A stretch of DNA of 64,000 bases from Tistrella mobilis. Lineage in GTDB: Bacteria; Pseudomonadota; Alphaproteobacteria; Tistrellales; Tistrellaceae. Positions 21,875 through 30,435 of the stretch are shown here, piece after piece. The DNA is taken from contig NZ_JBBIAB010000008.1 of the NCBI RefSeq assembly GCF_039634785.1, forward strand, positions 124,001-188,000, written 5' to 3'. The translations under genes and the position numbers were made by a program. Under the pieces are notes generated by a model. It was not told the DNA's origin, did no database searches, and saw only the letters and a program-made list of their open reading frames with translations. Numbering within the stretch: position 1 is the stretch's first letter; every line of letters starts with the position of its first letter.

Positions 21875-22744
21875 ATGACTGACCTATCTGCCAGCCCGAC
21901 TGCCCCGCTGCCGGGGCTTGAAACGGCCCCCGCCGCCGAGGGCGGGATCCGGCTGCGCCTGGGTGCGGGCGCGCCTGGCCTGGAGCGTCTGGCCGCGGCC
22001 TTCGACGGTCGGGCTTTCGCGCCCCATCGCCACGACACTTATGCGATCGGCATCACCACTCATGGCGTGCAGAGCTTCCGCTATCGTGGCACCCGCCGGG
22101 CCTGCCTGGCCGGGCAGATGCATGTGCTTCACCCCGACGAGCTTCACGACGGCGCCGCCGGCACGCCGGACGGCTTCGGCTATCGGATCGTCTATGTCGA
22201 TCCGGCGCTGATCCTGGCGGCCCTGGACGGCCGGCCGCTGCCTTTCGTCGCCGACCCGGTGGTCACGGCGGCGGCGATCGATCCGGTGCTGCGGCAGGGG
22301 CTGGTCGATCTGGATGTGCCGCTGGGCGATCTGGAGAGCGTCGAACTCGTCACCGGGCTGGCGGACATGCTGGGCCGGCTGGATCGGTCGGCGTCGCCGA
22401 GGGGCACAGGCGGCCGGCTGCCGGTCGAAGCGCTGGAGCAGGTGCGCCGGCTGATCGCCGACGACCCGGCAACCCGCCATGCCGCCGCCGCTCTGGAAGC
22501 CGTTTCGGGCCTGGATCGCTGGACGCTGGCCCGCCAGTTCCGGCGCGCCTTCGGCACCAGCCCCAGCCGTTATCGCACCATGCGCCAGCTGGACCTTGCA
22601 CGGGCGGCGATGCAGCGGGGCCTTGCTCTGTCGGAAGCGGCGCTGGACGCGGGCTTCGCCGATCAGAGCCATATGAGCCGCGCCTTCAAGCGCGGCTACG
22701 GCCTCACCCCGGCCCGCTGGGCGGGGGCGGTTGCGGCGCGTTGA
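21875..22744 (+). CDS. AraC-family regulator with cupin sensor domain
   Basis: A 289-residue protein: N-terminal AraC-type cupin (about 40-150: [32 protein letters not shown]) and C-terminal double helix-turn-helix (about 190-285: [42 protein letters not shown]). Divergent promoters with the LysE exporter suggest it senses the exported compound. Its last 49 bp overlap the convergent dehydrogenase gene. Confidence 0.92.
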   Translation: MTDLSASPTAPLPGLETAPAAEGGIRLRLGAGAPGLERLAAAFDGRAFAPHRHDTYAIGITTHGVQSFRYRGTRRACLAGQMHVLHPDELHDGAAGTPDGFGYRIVYVDPALILAALDGRPLPFVADPVVTAAAIDPVLRQGLVDLDVPLGDLESVELVTGLADMLGRLDRSASPRGTGGRLPVEALEQVRRLIADDPATRHAAAALEAVSGLDRWTLARQFRRAFGTSPSRYRTMRQLDLARAAMQRGLALSEAALDAGFADQSHMSRAFKRGYGLTPARWAGAVAAR

Positions 22745-23619
22745 GCCGCCGTCCGGGCCTGGATCGCCTTCACCACCGCCGCCATGTCGAGGCTGTCATG
22801 GCCGGCGGCGAGCGTCTCGCCGAACAGGCCGTGACAGACATCAAGGACGGGCGAGGCGATCTCTGCCGCCCGCGCCGCTTCCGCCACCAGCCGGGCATTC
22901 TTGAACACGTCCGGGATCGAGGCCTGGACGCTGTAATCGCCGGCCCGCAGTTTGGCGAGCTTCATCCGCGACACGGCACTCGCCATCGGGCCTGCATCCA
23001 GCACCTCGACGAAGCGGTCGAGATCGAGCCCATGGCCCTCGGCGAAATGGAAGGCTTCGGTCAGCCCGGTGACCATGGTGATCAGGAACAGGTTGACCGC
23101 CAGCTTCATCTGCAGCGCCTGGGGCACGGCGCCGCAGGCCACGGTCTGGCGGCACATCGGTGCCAGCAGCGGTTCGACCCGGGCGACGTCTTCAGGGGCA
23201 CCGGCCAGCATGGCGACCAGCTGCCCGGCCTCGGCCGGCGCGCGGGAGCCGGAGACCGGCGCTTCGACATAGCGCCCGCCGGCGGTGCGGATTTCAGCCG
23301 CGAGCGCGCAGGAATATCCGGCGGGCAGCGTGCCCATGTTGACGATCAGATGGCCTGCGACATTGGCCCGGAAACGCGCGACGCTGCGGCCCAGCACCAG
23401 ATCGGTCGAGGCCTCGTCGATCATCATCAGGATGACGACCTCGGCGCGGCGGAAGACTTCGTCCGGGCTTGCCGCGACTTCGGCGCCGGCGGCGGCCAGG
23501 GCGTCGCATTTCTCCCGCGTGCGGTTCCATACCACCAGTGGTGTGCCGGCACGTGCCAGGTTGAGCGCCATGGGCTGGCCCATCACGCCGAGCCCGATAA
23601 ATCCGACGGTTTCGGTCAT
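22696..23619 (-). CDS. NAD(P)-dependent beta-hydroxyacid dehydrogenase (HIBADH family)
   Basis: A 307-residue oxidoreductase. Dinucleotide-binding [16 protein letters not shown] at the N-terminus, the substrate-loop [14 protein letters not shown] at about 120, and the catalytic Lys in ALQMKLAVN at about 170. The family covers 3-hydroxyisobutyrate, tartronate-semialdehyde and glyoxylate reductases and imine-reductase relatives; the sequence alone does not choose. The Ala/Arg-rich C-terminal tail lies in the 49-bp antisense overlap with the AraC gene. Confidence 0.92.
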   Translation of the reverse strand: MTETVGFIGLGVMGQPMALNLARAGTPLVVWNRTREKCDALAAAGAEVAASPDEVFRRAEVVILMMIDEASTDLVLGRSVARFRANVAGHLIVNMGTLPAGYSCALAAEIRTAGGRYVEAPVSGSRAPAEAGQLVAMLAGAPEDVARVEPLLAPMCRQTVACGAVPQALQMKLAVNLFLITMVTGLTEAFHFAEGHGLDLDRFVEVLDAGPMASAVSRMKLAKLRAGDYSVQASIPDVFKNARLVAEAARAAEIASPVLDVCHGLFGETLAAGHDSLDMAAVVKAIQARTAAQRAATAPAQRAGVRP

Positions 23620-23715
23620 GTCGTCCTCCCGATCCGGGGGGCGGCCATCATGCGCGGCCGCCAGTCGCCACGAGGCTAGGGGAGGTGTGAACCGACGTCT
23701 TGAATGGTTGTGACA

Positions 23716-24648
23716 TCACCTGCCCGGGGCGGCCGTCTGCAGATCTTCGACTTTCACGACGACATCCATGACCGGTCGGTCGACATCCGCGCCGGCGAAG
23801 CTTCCGGCGATGGGCAGGATCTGCTGGATGTTGCGCGCCACCGCAACCGGGATCAGATTGGCCGAGCCCACCGCCCGGTTGGTCGGGTCGAACGGGATCC
23901 AGCCGGCGCCGGGCACGAAGACTTCGGCCCATGCATGTGTCGATCCCGCCGCCGTCGATCCCAGCTGGTCGCCGGCCGGGTTGTAGAGATAGCCCGAGAC
24001 GAGCCGCGCCCCAAAGCCGAGCGTTCTGGCCGCCTCGGTGAACAGCACGGCAAAGTCGCGGCAGGATCCCCACCCCCGGTCCAGGGTTTCGAGCGGCCCC
24101 TGTGTCCCTTCGGTTTCGCGGCTTTCATAGGCAATCTGCGCCGCAACGCCGTTGCTGAGGTCCTTCAGCAACGAGAGGGTGTCGGTCGGCCTGCTCATCA
24201 CGAAGCCTTCGACCCAATCGGACAGCCGCCCCGTTGCGTCGGCATATTGGGGCAGGGCGAGTGCGCCGAGATCGGTCCAGTCATCCGCAGAATAGAAGAA
24301 CGGATAGCGGATCGCCGAGGCTGCGATCGGGAAGACGGGCCAGGCCGGCGCGCTGAGCCCGACGACGGCCTGGGCATGGATCGTCAGCGTGTCGGATGGG
24401 CTTTCGAACAGGGCGGATGCGATGGCGTTGCCCGCCACATCATGTGACCAGTCGACCCGGGCCGCCGGTGAGATGTCGAGATCGAAGGCAAGCAGCCTGT
24501 GCTCCCGGCTTTCCCGTGGTCGCAGCATCAGCCTGTGGGGGCCCAGTATGACGGCGCGATCGTAACGATACGACGTGATGTGGGTGATCCTGACCCTTTG
24601 GTCGGCGCCCGCGGCGGCGCCCTCTCGACGGTCGGTTCCCTCTGCCAT
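23716..24648 (-). CDS. Transglutaminase-like cysteine protease family protein
   Basis: A 310-residue protein. N-terminal beta domain of bacterial transglutaminase-like proteins (about 18-105: [22 protein letters not shown]) then the catalytic core with Cys in [12 protein letters not shown] (about 195), His in [12 protein letters not shown] and Asp in FDPTN, a complete triad. No signal peptide, so cytoplasmic. The function of these stand-alone proteins is poorly known; they often lie with circularly permuted ATP-grasp or alpha-E proteins, which are absent here. Confidence 0.9.
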   Translation of the reverse strand: MAEGTDRREGAAAGADQRVRITHITSYRYDRAVILGPHRLMLRPRESREHRLLAFDLDISPAARVDWSHDVAGNAIASALFESPSDTLTIHAQAVVGLSAPAWPVFPIAASAIRYPFFYSADDWTDLGALALPQYADATGRLSDWVEGFVMSRPTDTLSLLKDLSNGVAAQIAYESRETEGTQGPLETLDRGWGSCRDFAVLFTEAARTLGFGARLVSGYLYNPAGDQLGSTAAGSTHAWAEVFVPGAGWIPFDPTNRAVGSANLIPVAVARNIQQILPIAGSFAGADVDRPVMDVVVKVEDLQTAAPGR

Positions 24649-24747
24649 GAATTCTGCTCCTCGCGTCTTCAGGCGGGTCGATGTCTCGCAAGCACCTTAC
24701 CGCAGGGATCCGGCCCGGATAGCCGGCATCTTGGCCGAAGGCCGGCG

Positions 24748-25212
24748 TCACCCCGGATCGGGCCAGGCGCCGGCATCCTTGACCGAGCTGTAGACGAAGA
24801 TCGATTCGATCGACGTTATGCCCTCGATATCGTGCAGGCGGTTGCGGACGAAATCCTCATAAGCCGCGAGGTCGGCCACCATCACCCGCAGCAGATAGTC
24901 GGATTTGCCGGTGACCAGATGGCATTCCACCACCTCGTCGATCACGCCGATCCGGCGTTCGAAACCGTCCACCACGGCTCGGTTGTGCCGGTCCAGGCGG
25001 ATATGGACGAAGGCGGTGAGGCCCAGTCCGAAGGCTTTGGCATCGACCCGGGCGCCGTAGCCCCGGATGACACCCGCCTCTTCCAGCGCCCGTACCCGGC
25101 GCAGGCAGGGTGAGGGTGAAAGCGCCACACGGTCCGCCAGTTCCAGATTGGTGATCCGGCCCTCGGTCTGGAGGATGCGGACGATCTGGCGGTCCTTGTC
25201 GTCCATGGCCAT
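24748..25212 (-). CDS. Lrp/AsnC-family regulator
   Basis: A 154-residue regulator: N-terminal HTH (about 4-62: DRQIVRILQTEGRITNLELA, LSPSPCLRRVRALEEAGVI) and an AsnC/RAM ligand-binding domain (about 68-150: VVECHLVTGKSDYLLRVMV). It is divergent from the methionine gamma-lyase gene with 110 bp between starts, so it probably regulates that gene in response to methionine or a related amino acid (inference from arrangement). Confidence 0.93.
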   Translation of the reverse strand: MAMDDKDRQIVRILQTEGRITNLELADRVALSPSPCLRRVRALEEAGVIRGYGARVDAKAFGLGLTAFVHIRLDRHNRAVVDGFERRIGVIDEVVECHLVTGKSDYLLRVMVADLAAYEDFVRNRLHDIEGITSIESIFVYSSVKDAGAWPDPG

Positions 25213-25322
25213 TCCTTTCCTGGCATATCTGACCCGAAGACTGCCGATTCAGGGTGAAAATGGCAATCAAATGCCAGGCGAGGCGGCGCATCATGCCCCG
25301 AGATACAGAGGGAGACGCCCCC

Positions 25323-26528
25323 ATGACCACATCGCGCAGTTTTTCGACCCGCGCCATCCATTCAGGCTACGATCCGGCTGCCAATGACGGTGCGCTGACC
25401 CCGCCGCTTCATCTTACCTCAACCTTCGTGTTCGAGACCGCCGAGGCGGGTGGCGAGATGTTTGCCGGCACCCGCCCCGGCCATGTCTATTCCCGCATCT
25501 CCAACCCCACCCTCGACCTGCTGGAGCGCCGGATGGCCGATCTGGAAGGGGCGGAGGCGGGGCTGGCACTGGCGTCGGGTATGGGGGCGATCACCGCCAC
25601 GCTCTGGACCCTGGTTTCGCCGGGGGACGAGGTGATCGTCGACCGCACGCTTTATGGCTGTACCTTCGCCTTTATGCGCCATGGTCTGGCGCGCTTCGGG
25701 GTCACCATCACCCATGTCGATCTCACCGACCCCGAAAACCTTGCCGCCGCCATCGGCCCACGCACCCGGGTGGTGTATTTCGAAACCCCGGCCAATCCGA
25801 ACATGCGGCTGGTCGACATCGGTCGGGTGTCGGAGATCGCCCGTGCCGCGGGCGCCGTGACCGTGGTCGACAACACCTATGCCACGCCCCGTCTCACCCG
25901 GCCGATCGAGCTCGGTGCCGATCTGGTGGTGCATTCGGCGACCAAATATCTGGGGGGACATGGTGATCTGGTGGCAGGGCTGGTGGTCGGTGATGCCGAA
26001 ACCGTCGGCCGGATCCGGCTGGAGGGGCTGAAGGACATGACCGGCGCGGTGATGGCGCCGTTCAACGCCATGCTGATCCTGCGCGGGCTCAAGACCCTGG
26101 CGCTGCGCATGGAGCGCCATTCGGCGAGTGCGCTTGCGGTGGCGCGGATGCTGAACGCCCATCCGGCCGTGGCGTCGGTCTGGTATCCGGGGCTGGAAGA
26201 TTTCCCGCAGCATGATCTGGCCCGGCGCCAGATGGCGCTGCCGGGCGGCATGATCGCCTTCGAGCTGACCGGCGGCCTCGTGGCCGGCCGCGAGACCATG
26301 AACCGGCTGGGGCTGATCGGCCGGGCCGTGTCGCTGGGCGATGCCGAAAGCCTGATCCAGCACCCCGCCTCAATGACCCACTCGACCTATACGCCCGAGG
26401 AGCGGGCCGCCTATGGCATTTCCGACGGGCTGATCCGGCTGTCGGTCGGGTTGGAGGATCCGGCGGATCTGCTGGAGGATCTTGAGCAGGCCCTGCCGCG
26501 GCCGGTTCTGCACCGGCGCAGTGCCTGA
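25323..26528 (+). CDS. L-methionine gamma-lyase (PLP)
   Basis: A 401-residue PLP enzyme of the Cys/Met metabolism family. PLP Lys K208 in HSATKYLGGHGD, PLP-ring Tyr Y111 and, directly after, C113 in DRTLYGCTFAF. This Cys and the stretches GLKDMTGAV and AVSLGDAESLIQHPASMTHSTY match methionine gamma-lyase rather than cystathionine enzymes or O-acetylhomoserine sulfhydrylase. It would split methionine to methanethiol, ammonia and 2-oxobutyrate. ATG 25323 follows GGAGACGCC; an earlier in-frame ATG (25254) would place the start in the divergent promoter zone. The Lrp gene is divergent. Confidence 0.92.
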   Translation: MTTSRSFSTRAIHSGYDPAANDGALTPPLHLTSTFVFETAEAGGEMFAGTRPGHVYSRISNPTLDLLERRMADLEGAEAGLALASGMGAITATLWTLVSPGDEVIVDRTLYGCTFAFMRHGLARFGVTITHVDLTDPENLAAAIGPRTRVVYFETPANPNMRLVDIGRVSEIARAAGAVTVVDNTYATPRLTRPIELGADLVVHSATKYLGGHGDLVAGLVVGDAETVGRIRLEGLKDMTGAVMAPFNAMLILRGLKTLALRMERHSASALAVARMLNAHPAVASVWYPGLEDFPQHDLARRQMALPGGMIAFELTGGLVAGRETMNRLGLIGRAVSLGDAESLIQHPASMTHSTYTPEERAAYGISDGLIRLSVGLEDPADLLEDLEQALPRPVLHRRSA

Positions 26529-26540
26529 ACATCTCGTCGA

Positions 26541-26556
26541 AAGTTGTATAGGCAAG
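26541..26556 (+). promoter_or_regulatory. HutC-like operator sequence downstream of the methionine gamma-lyase gene
   Basis: AAGTTGTATAGGCAAG differs by one base from the inverse of the motif at 27432-27447 in the hutC-hutX control region (AAGTTGTATATGCAAG). It lies between the convergent lyase and hutC genes, just before a hairpin. Function there is unclear: a remnant, a roadblock, or an auxiliary repressor site. Confidence 0.45.
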
Positions 26557-26581
26557 CGGGCGATTCCGACGGGATCGCCCG
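26557..26581. terminator. Hairpin between convergent lyase and hutC genes
   Basis: CGGGCGAT and ATCGCCCG form a perfect 8-bp stem with a 9-base loop, midway between the two convergent stops. It may act as a bidirectional terminator, though there is no T run. Confidence 0.5.
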
Positions 26582-26589
26582 TCGCGTCG

Positions 26590-27348
26590 TCAGTAGCTGC
26601 TCTCCAGCCGGTAGCGTGTGCCGGGGTAGAGCAGGCGCACCGCCGTCACCACCCGCGGCCCCGACCAGGTCCGGCGGCGGACCATCAGGCAGGGCTCGGC
26701 GCGGGCAATCGCGAGCAGCCGGCATTCCCAGGCCTTGGGCAGGATCGCTTCAACCGACTGTTCGGTGCGGGTGATGGGGGCGAGTGCCGTAAGGTAGGCG
26801 TTGGGCGTGATACTGCTGAAATCCTGGGCCAGATAGTCGGGCGCCACCGCCGGGTTGACGAACCGGTCCTCGATCTGGATCGGCACCTCGTCCTCGCGAT
26901 GGACGATGACGGTGTGGAAGACTTCCGATCCCATCGCGACCTCCAGCGCGTCGGCAAGCTCCGGCCCGCAATTTTCTTTCTGGCTCAGGGTGATGGAAAC
27001 CGTATGGGCGGCGCCGCGTTCGGCGATCTCGTCGGCGATGTTGCGCACGCCCAGGAAGGGGGCGCTGCGCTTGGCGGGGGCGACGAAGGATCCCTTGCCC
27101 TGAACGCGCAGGATCACGCCTTCGGCCGCCAGCTCTCTCAGGGCGCGATGCGCGGTCATGCGGCTCACCCCCATCTCCTCGACCAGCTCGTTCTCCGACG
27201 GTACCCGGTGATTGGCCGGCCAGTCGCCGCTGGCGATGCGTGACTTGATACGGGCCTTTAGCTGCTCGTAAAGCGGCAAGTCGCGCAGCCCGTCTTCGCC
27301 GGCCGGCGCCGGCCGGGTCGCCTCGATCTGGATGCCGATCTGGGTCAT
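26590..27348 (-). CDS. hutC: HutC-type GntR-family repressor
   Basis: A 252-residue regulator: GntR winged helix (about 25-95: LYEQLKARIKSRIASGDW, HRVPSENELVEEMGVSRMTAHRAL, VQGKGSFVA) and a UTRA ligand domain (about 115-245). HutC represses hut genes and is released by urocanate in known systems. ATG 27348 is chosen; in-frame ATGs further up (e.g. 27372) lie inside the operator region. It is divergent from the importer and lyase genes it presumably controls. Confidence 0.88.
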   Translation of the reverse strand: MTQIGIQIEATRPAPAGEDGLRDLPLYEQLKARIKSRIASGDWPANHRVPSENELVEEMGVSRMTAHRALRELAAEGVILRVQGKGSFVAPAKRSAPFLGVRNIADEIAERGAAHTVSITLSQKENCGPELADALEVAMGSEVFHTVIVHREDEVPIQIEDRFVNPAVAPDYLAQDFSSITPNAYLTALAPITRTEQSVEAILPKAWECRLLAIARAEPCLMVRRRTWSGPRVVTAVRLLYPGTRYRLESSY

Positions 27349-27377
27349 GGGGGCTGCCTGTATGGTGTGCATGCGGC

Positions 27378-27447
27378 AAGTTGCATGTTTTTCGACCATA
27401 CAGGATTGCGTCCCTTCGGGAAATGGGTCATCTTGCATATACAACTT
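27378..27447. promoter_or_regulatory. hutC-hutX operator region
   Basis: Two related sites lie in the 243-bp divergent region. At 27432-27447 is CTTGCATATACAACTT, containing a nearly perfect palindrome TTGCATATACAA of the kind reported for HutC. At 27378-27386 is AAGTTGCAT, a half-site in the opposite sense. Their position between the divergent starts suggests HutC controls both itself and the operon. Confidence 0.6.
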
Positions 27448-27591
27448 GCCTGTGGCGCCCCGGGGAACTGAGGGGGGGCTCAGGCCAAAGCGCACCCCCG
27501 GCCCGGCGGCCCCTGCCCGTGCGGTCCGGTGAGGAGGCGACGACCGAAGATCCTGACCGGGTACGCCAAGCGATAAAAAAGGGAACGCACG

Positions 27592-28635
27592 GTGTCGAAT
27601 TTCACCTTCACCACGCTCAAGCTCGCGCTCGCCACCACGGCCGCCGTGTTCGCGGTCTCCACCGGCAGCGCCCAGGCCTCGTATTGCGGGGACGGCAAGA
27701 CCGTCACCTTTGCCGGCATCGACTGGGAAAGCGGCGCCTTCATCACCGAGGTGATGAAGACCATCCTGTCCGAAGGCTATGACTGCGCGGTTGACGCGAT
27801 CCCCGGCAACTCTGTGACGCTGGAGCAGGCGACCGCCAATAACGACGTCCAGATCTTCGCCGAGGAATGGATCGGCCGCAGCGACGTCTGGAACAATGCC
27901 GCCGCCGCCGGCCAGGTGGTCTCGGTCGGCAAGACCTTCGTCGGCGCCAGCGAGGGCTGGTTTGTCCCGGCCTATATGATCAAGGGCGACACCACCCGCG
28001 GCATCGCCCCTGCCGCGCCCAAGCTGGAGACGGTGGAGCAGCTCAAGGATCCGGCGATCGTGAAGCTGTTCACCGACCCGGAGGAGCCGTCGAAGGGCCG
28101 TTTCCTGAACTGCCCCTCGGGCTGGACCTGCGAGGGTGTCAACACGGCCAAGCTCGAAGCCTACAAGCTTACCGACGATTATGTGAACTTCCGCCCGGGC
28201 ACCGGCACCGCGCTGGATGCGGCGATCTCGGCCGCCTATCTGCGCGGCGAGCCGATCCTGTTCTACTACTGGACGCCGACCGCGATCATGGGCAAGTACG
28301 ATCTGGTCCAGCTGAAGGAACCGGCCTATGACGAGGCCTGCTGGACGGAGCTGACCAGCGCCACCGGCAAGCGTGACCGCGGCTGCGCCTTCCCGGCGGT
28401 CGAGGTTGCCTATGGCCTGAACGCCGATTTCGCCAAGGCGGCGCCCGAGATCGTCGAGATGCTGGAGAAGGCGACCTTCCCGCTGGCCGAGGTGAATGCC
28501 AGCCTGGCCTATATGGTCGACGAAAAGGCCGATGCCCAGGCTGCCGCGAAACGCTTCCTGGCGACCAAGGGCGATGTCTGGGGCGGCTGGGTTCCGGCCG
28601 AGGTCCGGGCGAAGATCGAGGCGGCGGTGAAGTGA
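27592..28635 (+). CDS. hutX: ProX/HutX-type periplasmic binding protein (betaine/histidine class)
   Basis: A 347-residue solute-binding protein of the glycine betaine/proline-betaine (OpuAC-type) class. Signal peptide about 1-29 ending AQA-S; the GTG start is preceded by AAAAAAGGG. Six or more cysteines in the mature part (YCGDG, YDCAV, NCPSGWTC, EACW, RGCAF) suggest disulfides. Aromatic-rich segments (EEWIGRSDVW, FYYWTPTA) are typical of cages that bind a quaternary ammonium group. The closest described relatives are HutX proteins of Sinorhizobium and pseudomonads. First gene of hutX-W-V-lyase; a hairpin follows the stop. Confidence 0.88.
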   Translation: MSNFTFTTLKLALATTAAVFAVSTGSAQASYCGDGKTVTFAGIDWESGAFITEVMKTILSEGYDCAVDAIPGNSVTLEQATANNDVQIFAEEWIGRSDVWNNAAAAGQVVSVGKTFVGASEGWFVPAYMIKGDTTRGIAPAAPKLETVEQLKDPAIVKLFTDPEEPSKGRFLNCPSGWTCEGVNTAKLEAYKLTDDYVNFRPGTGTALDAAISAAYLRGEPILFYYWTPTAIMGKYDLVQLKEPAYDEACWTELTSATGKRDRGCAFPAVEVAYGLNADFAKAAPEIVEMLEKATFPLAEVNASLAYMVDEKADAQAAAKRFLATKGDVWGGWVPAEVRAKIEAAVK

Positions 28636-28687
28636 CGGGCTGAGCCCCGTCCCGACCTCCCGCCCCGGTCTCCATCCCTGCCTCCCG

Positions 28688-28726
28688 CACGGTCCACCGC
28701 CGGCCCCCGCCCGGTGGTGGACCGTG
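28688..28726 (+). other. Stable stem-loop between hutX and hutW
   Basis: CACGGTCCACC and GGTGGACCGTG form a perfect 11-bp stem around a 17-base loop, 52 bp after the hutX stop and 37 bp before hutW. Such hairpins after binding-protein genes commonly protect the 3' end and keep the binding protein more abundant than the permease. No T run. Confidence 0.7.
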
Positions 28727-28763
28727 CCATCCTCCGCTTCACCCGCGGCAAGGAAGCCAGCCC

Positions 28764-29621
28764 ATGTTCCCCGAGTCCCTCCACATTTCCATTCGCGGGC
28801 CGATCAACGACTTCGTCCGCATGCTGGTGGTCGATTACGGCTTCGTGTTCAAGGCCGTGTCGAACGTCATCCTCCAGGGCATCCTGGTCATCGAGCAGAT
28901 CCTGCGCGGCCTGCCCTGGTGGGTGGTGTTTCTGGTGTTCACGGGGCTTGCCTGGCAGGCGACCCGCCGGATTGCGCCGACCGTGATGATCGCCGTGATG
29001 CTGCTGGTCGTGGGCGTGCTCGGGCTCTGGGACCTGACCATGCAGACGCTCGCCCTGATGCTGATGGCGACACTCGTCTCGGTGGTCATCGGCATCCCCG
29101 TCGGGATCTGGGTCGCCAAAAGCCGGATCATGCGCGGCATCACCCTGCCGGTGCTCGACGTGATGCAGACCATGCCGAGCTTCGTCTATCTGATCCCGGC
29201 GATCATGCTCTTCGGCCTGGGCAAGGTGCCGGCGGTGCTGGCGACCATCATCTACGCCGTGCCGCCGCTGATCCGGCTCACCGATCTCGGCATCCGTCAG
29301 GTCGACCGCGAGGTGATCGAGGCCGCCCAGGCCTTCGGCGGCAGTCCGCGCCAGATCCTGTTCGGGGTGGAACTGCCGCTCGCAACCCCGACCATCATGG
29401 CCGGTCTCAACCAGACGATCATGATGGCCCTGTCGATGGTGGTGGTCGCCTCCATGATCGGCGCCCGCGGCCTTGGCGAGCAGGTGCTGAACGGCATCCA
29501 GACGCTCGATGTCGGCAAGGGGCTGGAAGCGGGGCTCGGCATCGTCATCCTGGCCATCGTGCTCGACCGCATCACCCAGGGCTTCGGCCGGCCGCGCAAC
29601 GAGGATGCCCGTCATGGCTGA
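28764..29621 (+). CDS. hutW: ProW/HutW-type ABC permease
   Basis: A 285-residue inner-membrane permease with about six helices. The EAA loop is EAAQAFGGSPRQILFGVELP at about 190-210, and the conserved VLDVMQTMPSFVYLIPAIMLFG segment is typical of ProW. It pairs with hutV, which overlaps its end by 8 bp. It passes the substrate delivered by the binding protein. Confidence 0.92.
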   Translation: MFPESLHISIRGPINDFVRMLVVDYGFVFKAVSNVILQGILVIEQILRGLPWWVVFLVFTGLAWQATRRIAPTVMIAVMLLVVGVLGLWDLTMQTLALMLMATLVSVVIGIPVGIWVAKSRIMRGITLPVLDVMQTMPSFVYLIPAIMLFGLGKVPAVLATIIYAVPPLIRLTDLGIRQVDREVIEAAQAFGGSPRQILFGVELPLATPTIMAGLNQTIMMALSMVVVASMIGARGLGEQVLNGIQTLDVGKGLEAGLGIVILAIVLDRITQGFGRPRNEDARHG

Positions 29622-30435
29622 GATCGAGATCCGCAATGTCTACAAGATCTTCGGCCGCGACACCGGAACCGCGCTCCGGCTTGCGAAGGAGGGTCTCGAC
29701 AAGGCCGAGGTGCTGGCCCGCACCGGCTGCAGCGTCGGCCTGGACGATGTCAGCCTGACCATCGGCGCCGGCCGGATCTTCGTGATCATGGGGCTGTCGG
29801 GTTCGGGCAAGTCGACGCTGGTCCGGCACATCAACCGGCTGATCGAGCCCACCGCCGGCGAGGTTCGTTTCGACGGCCGCAACATCCTGGATCTGGGAGC
29901 GAAGGCGCTCAGGGATTTCCGCACCCATCGGGTCAGCATGGTGTTCCAGAGCTTCGGGCTGATGCCGCATCGCACCGTGCTGCAGAACGTCGTCTACGGC
30001 CAGCGGGTGCGCGGCCTGTCGCGCGCCGAGGCCCGGCCGATCGGCATGCAGTGGATCGAGGCGGTCGGCCTGTCCGGCTATGAAGACAAGTATCCTCACC
30101 AGCTGTCGGGCGGCATGAAGCAGCGCGTCGGCCTTGCCCGGGCCCTGGCCGCCGATACCGACGTGATCCTGATGGACGAGGCCTTCTCGGCGCTTGATCC
30201 GCTGATCCGCACCGACATGCAGGACCAGCTGCTTCAGCTGCAGCAGAACCTCGCCAAGACCATCGTCTTCATCACTCACGATCTGGACGAGGCGCTGCGC
30301 ATAGGTTCTGAGATCGCGATCCTGAAGGATGGCCGCCTGGTCCAGGTCGGCAGCCCCGACGAGATCCTGACCAACCCCGCCAACGACTATGTCGCCCGTT
30401 TCGTCCAGCGTCGGACCGGAGGTGGCCATGACTGA
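29614..30435 (+). CDS. hutV: ProV/HutV-type ABC ATPase
   Basis: A 273-residue ATPase. The N-terminal KIFGRDTGTALRLAKEGLDKA segment is characteristic of the glycine-betaine ProV class. Walker A GLSGSGKST, Q-loop VFQSFGLMPHRT, signature LSGGMKQR, Walker B VILMDEAFSALDP and switch His in ITHDLDEA are all present. It lacks the long C-terminal CBS pair of ProV, as HutV proteins do. Starts 8 bp inside hutW and ends 8 bp inside the lyase gene, so importer and lyase are translationally coupled. Confidence 0.92.
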   Translation: MAEIEIRNVYKIFGRDTGTALRLAKEGLDKAEVLARTGCSVGLDDVSLTIGAGRIFVIMGLSGSGKSTLVRHINRLIEPTAGEVRFDGRNILDLGAKALRDFRTHRVSMVFQSFGLMPHRTVLQNVVYGQRVRGLSRAEARPIGMQWIEAVGLSGYEDKYPHQLSGGMKQRVGLARALAADTDVILMDEAFSALDPLIRTDMQDQLLQLQQNLAKTIVFITHDLDEALRIGSEIAILKDGRLVQVGSPDEILTNPANDYVARFVQRRTGGGHD

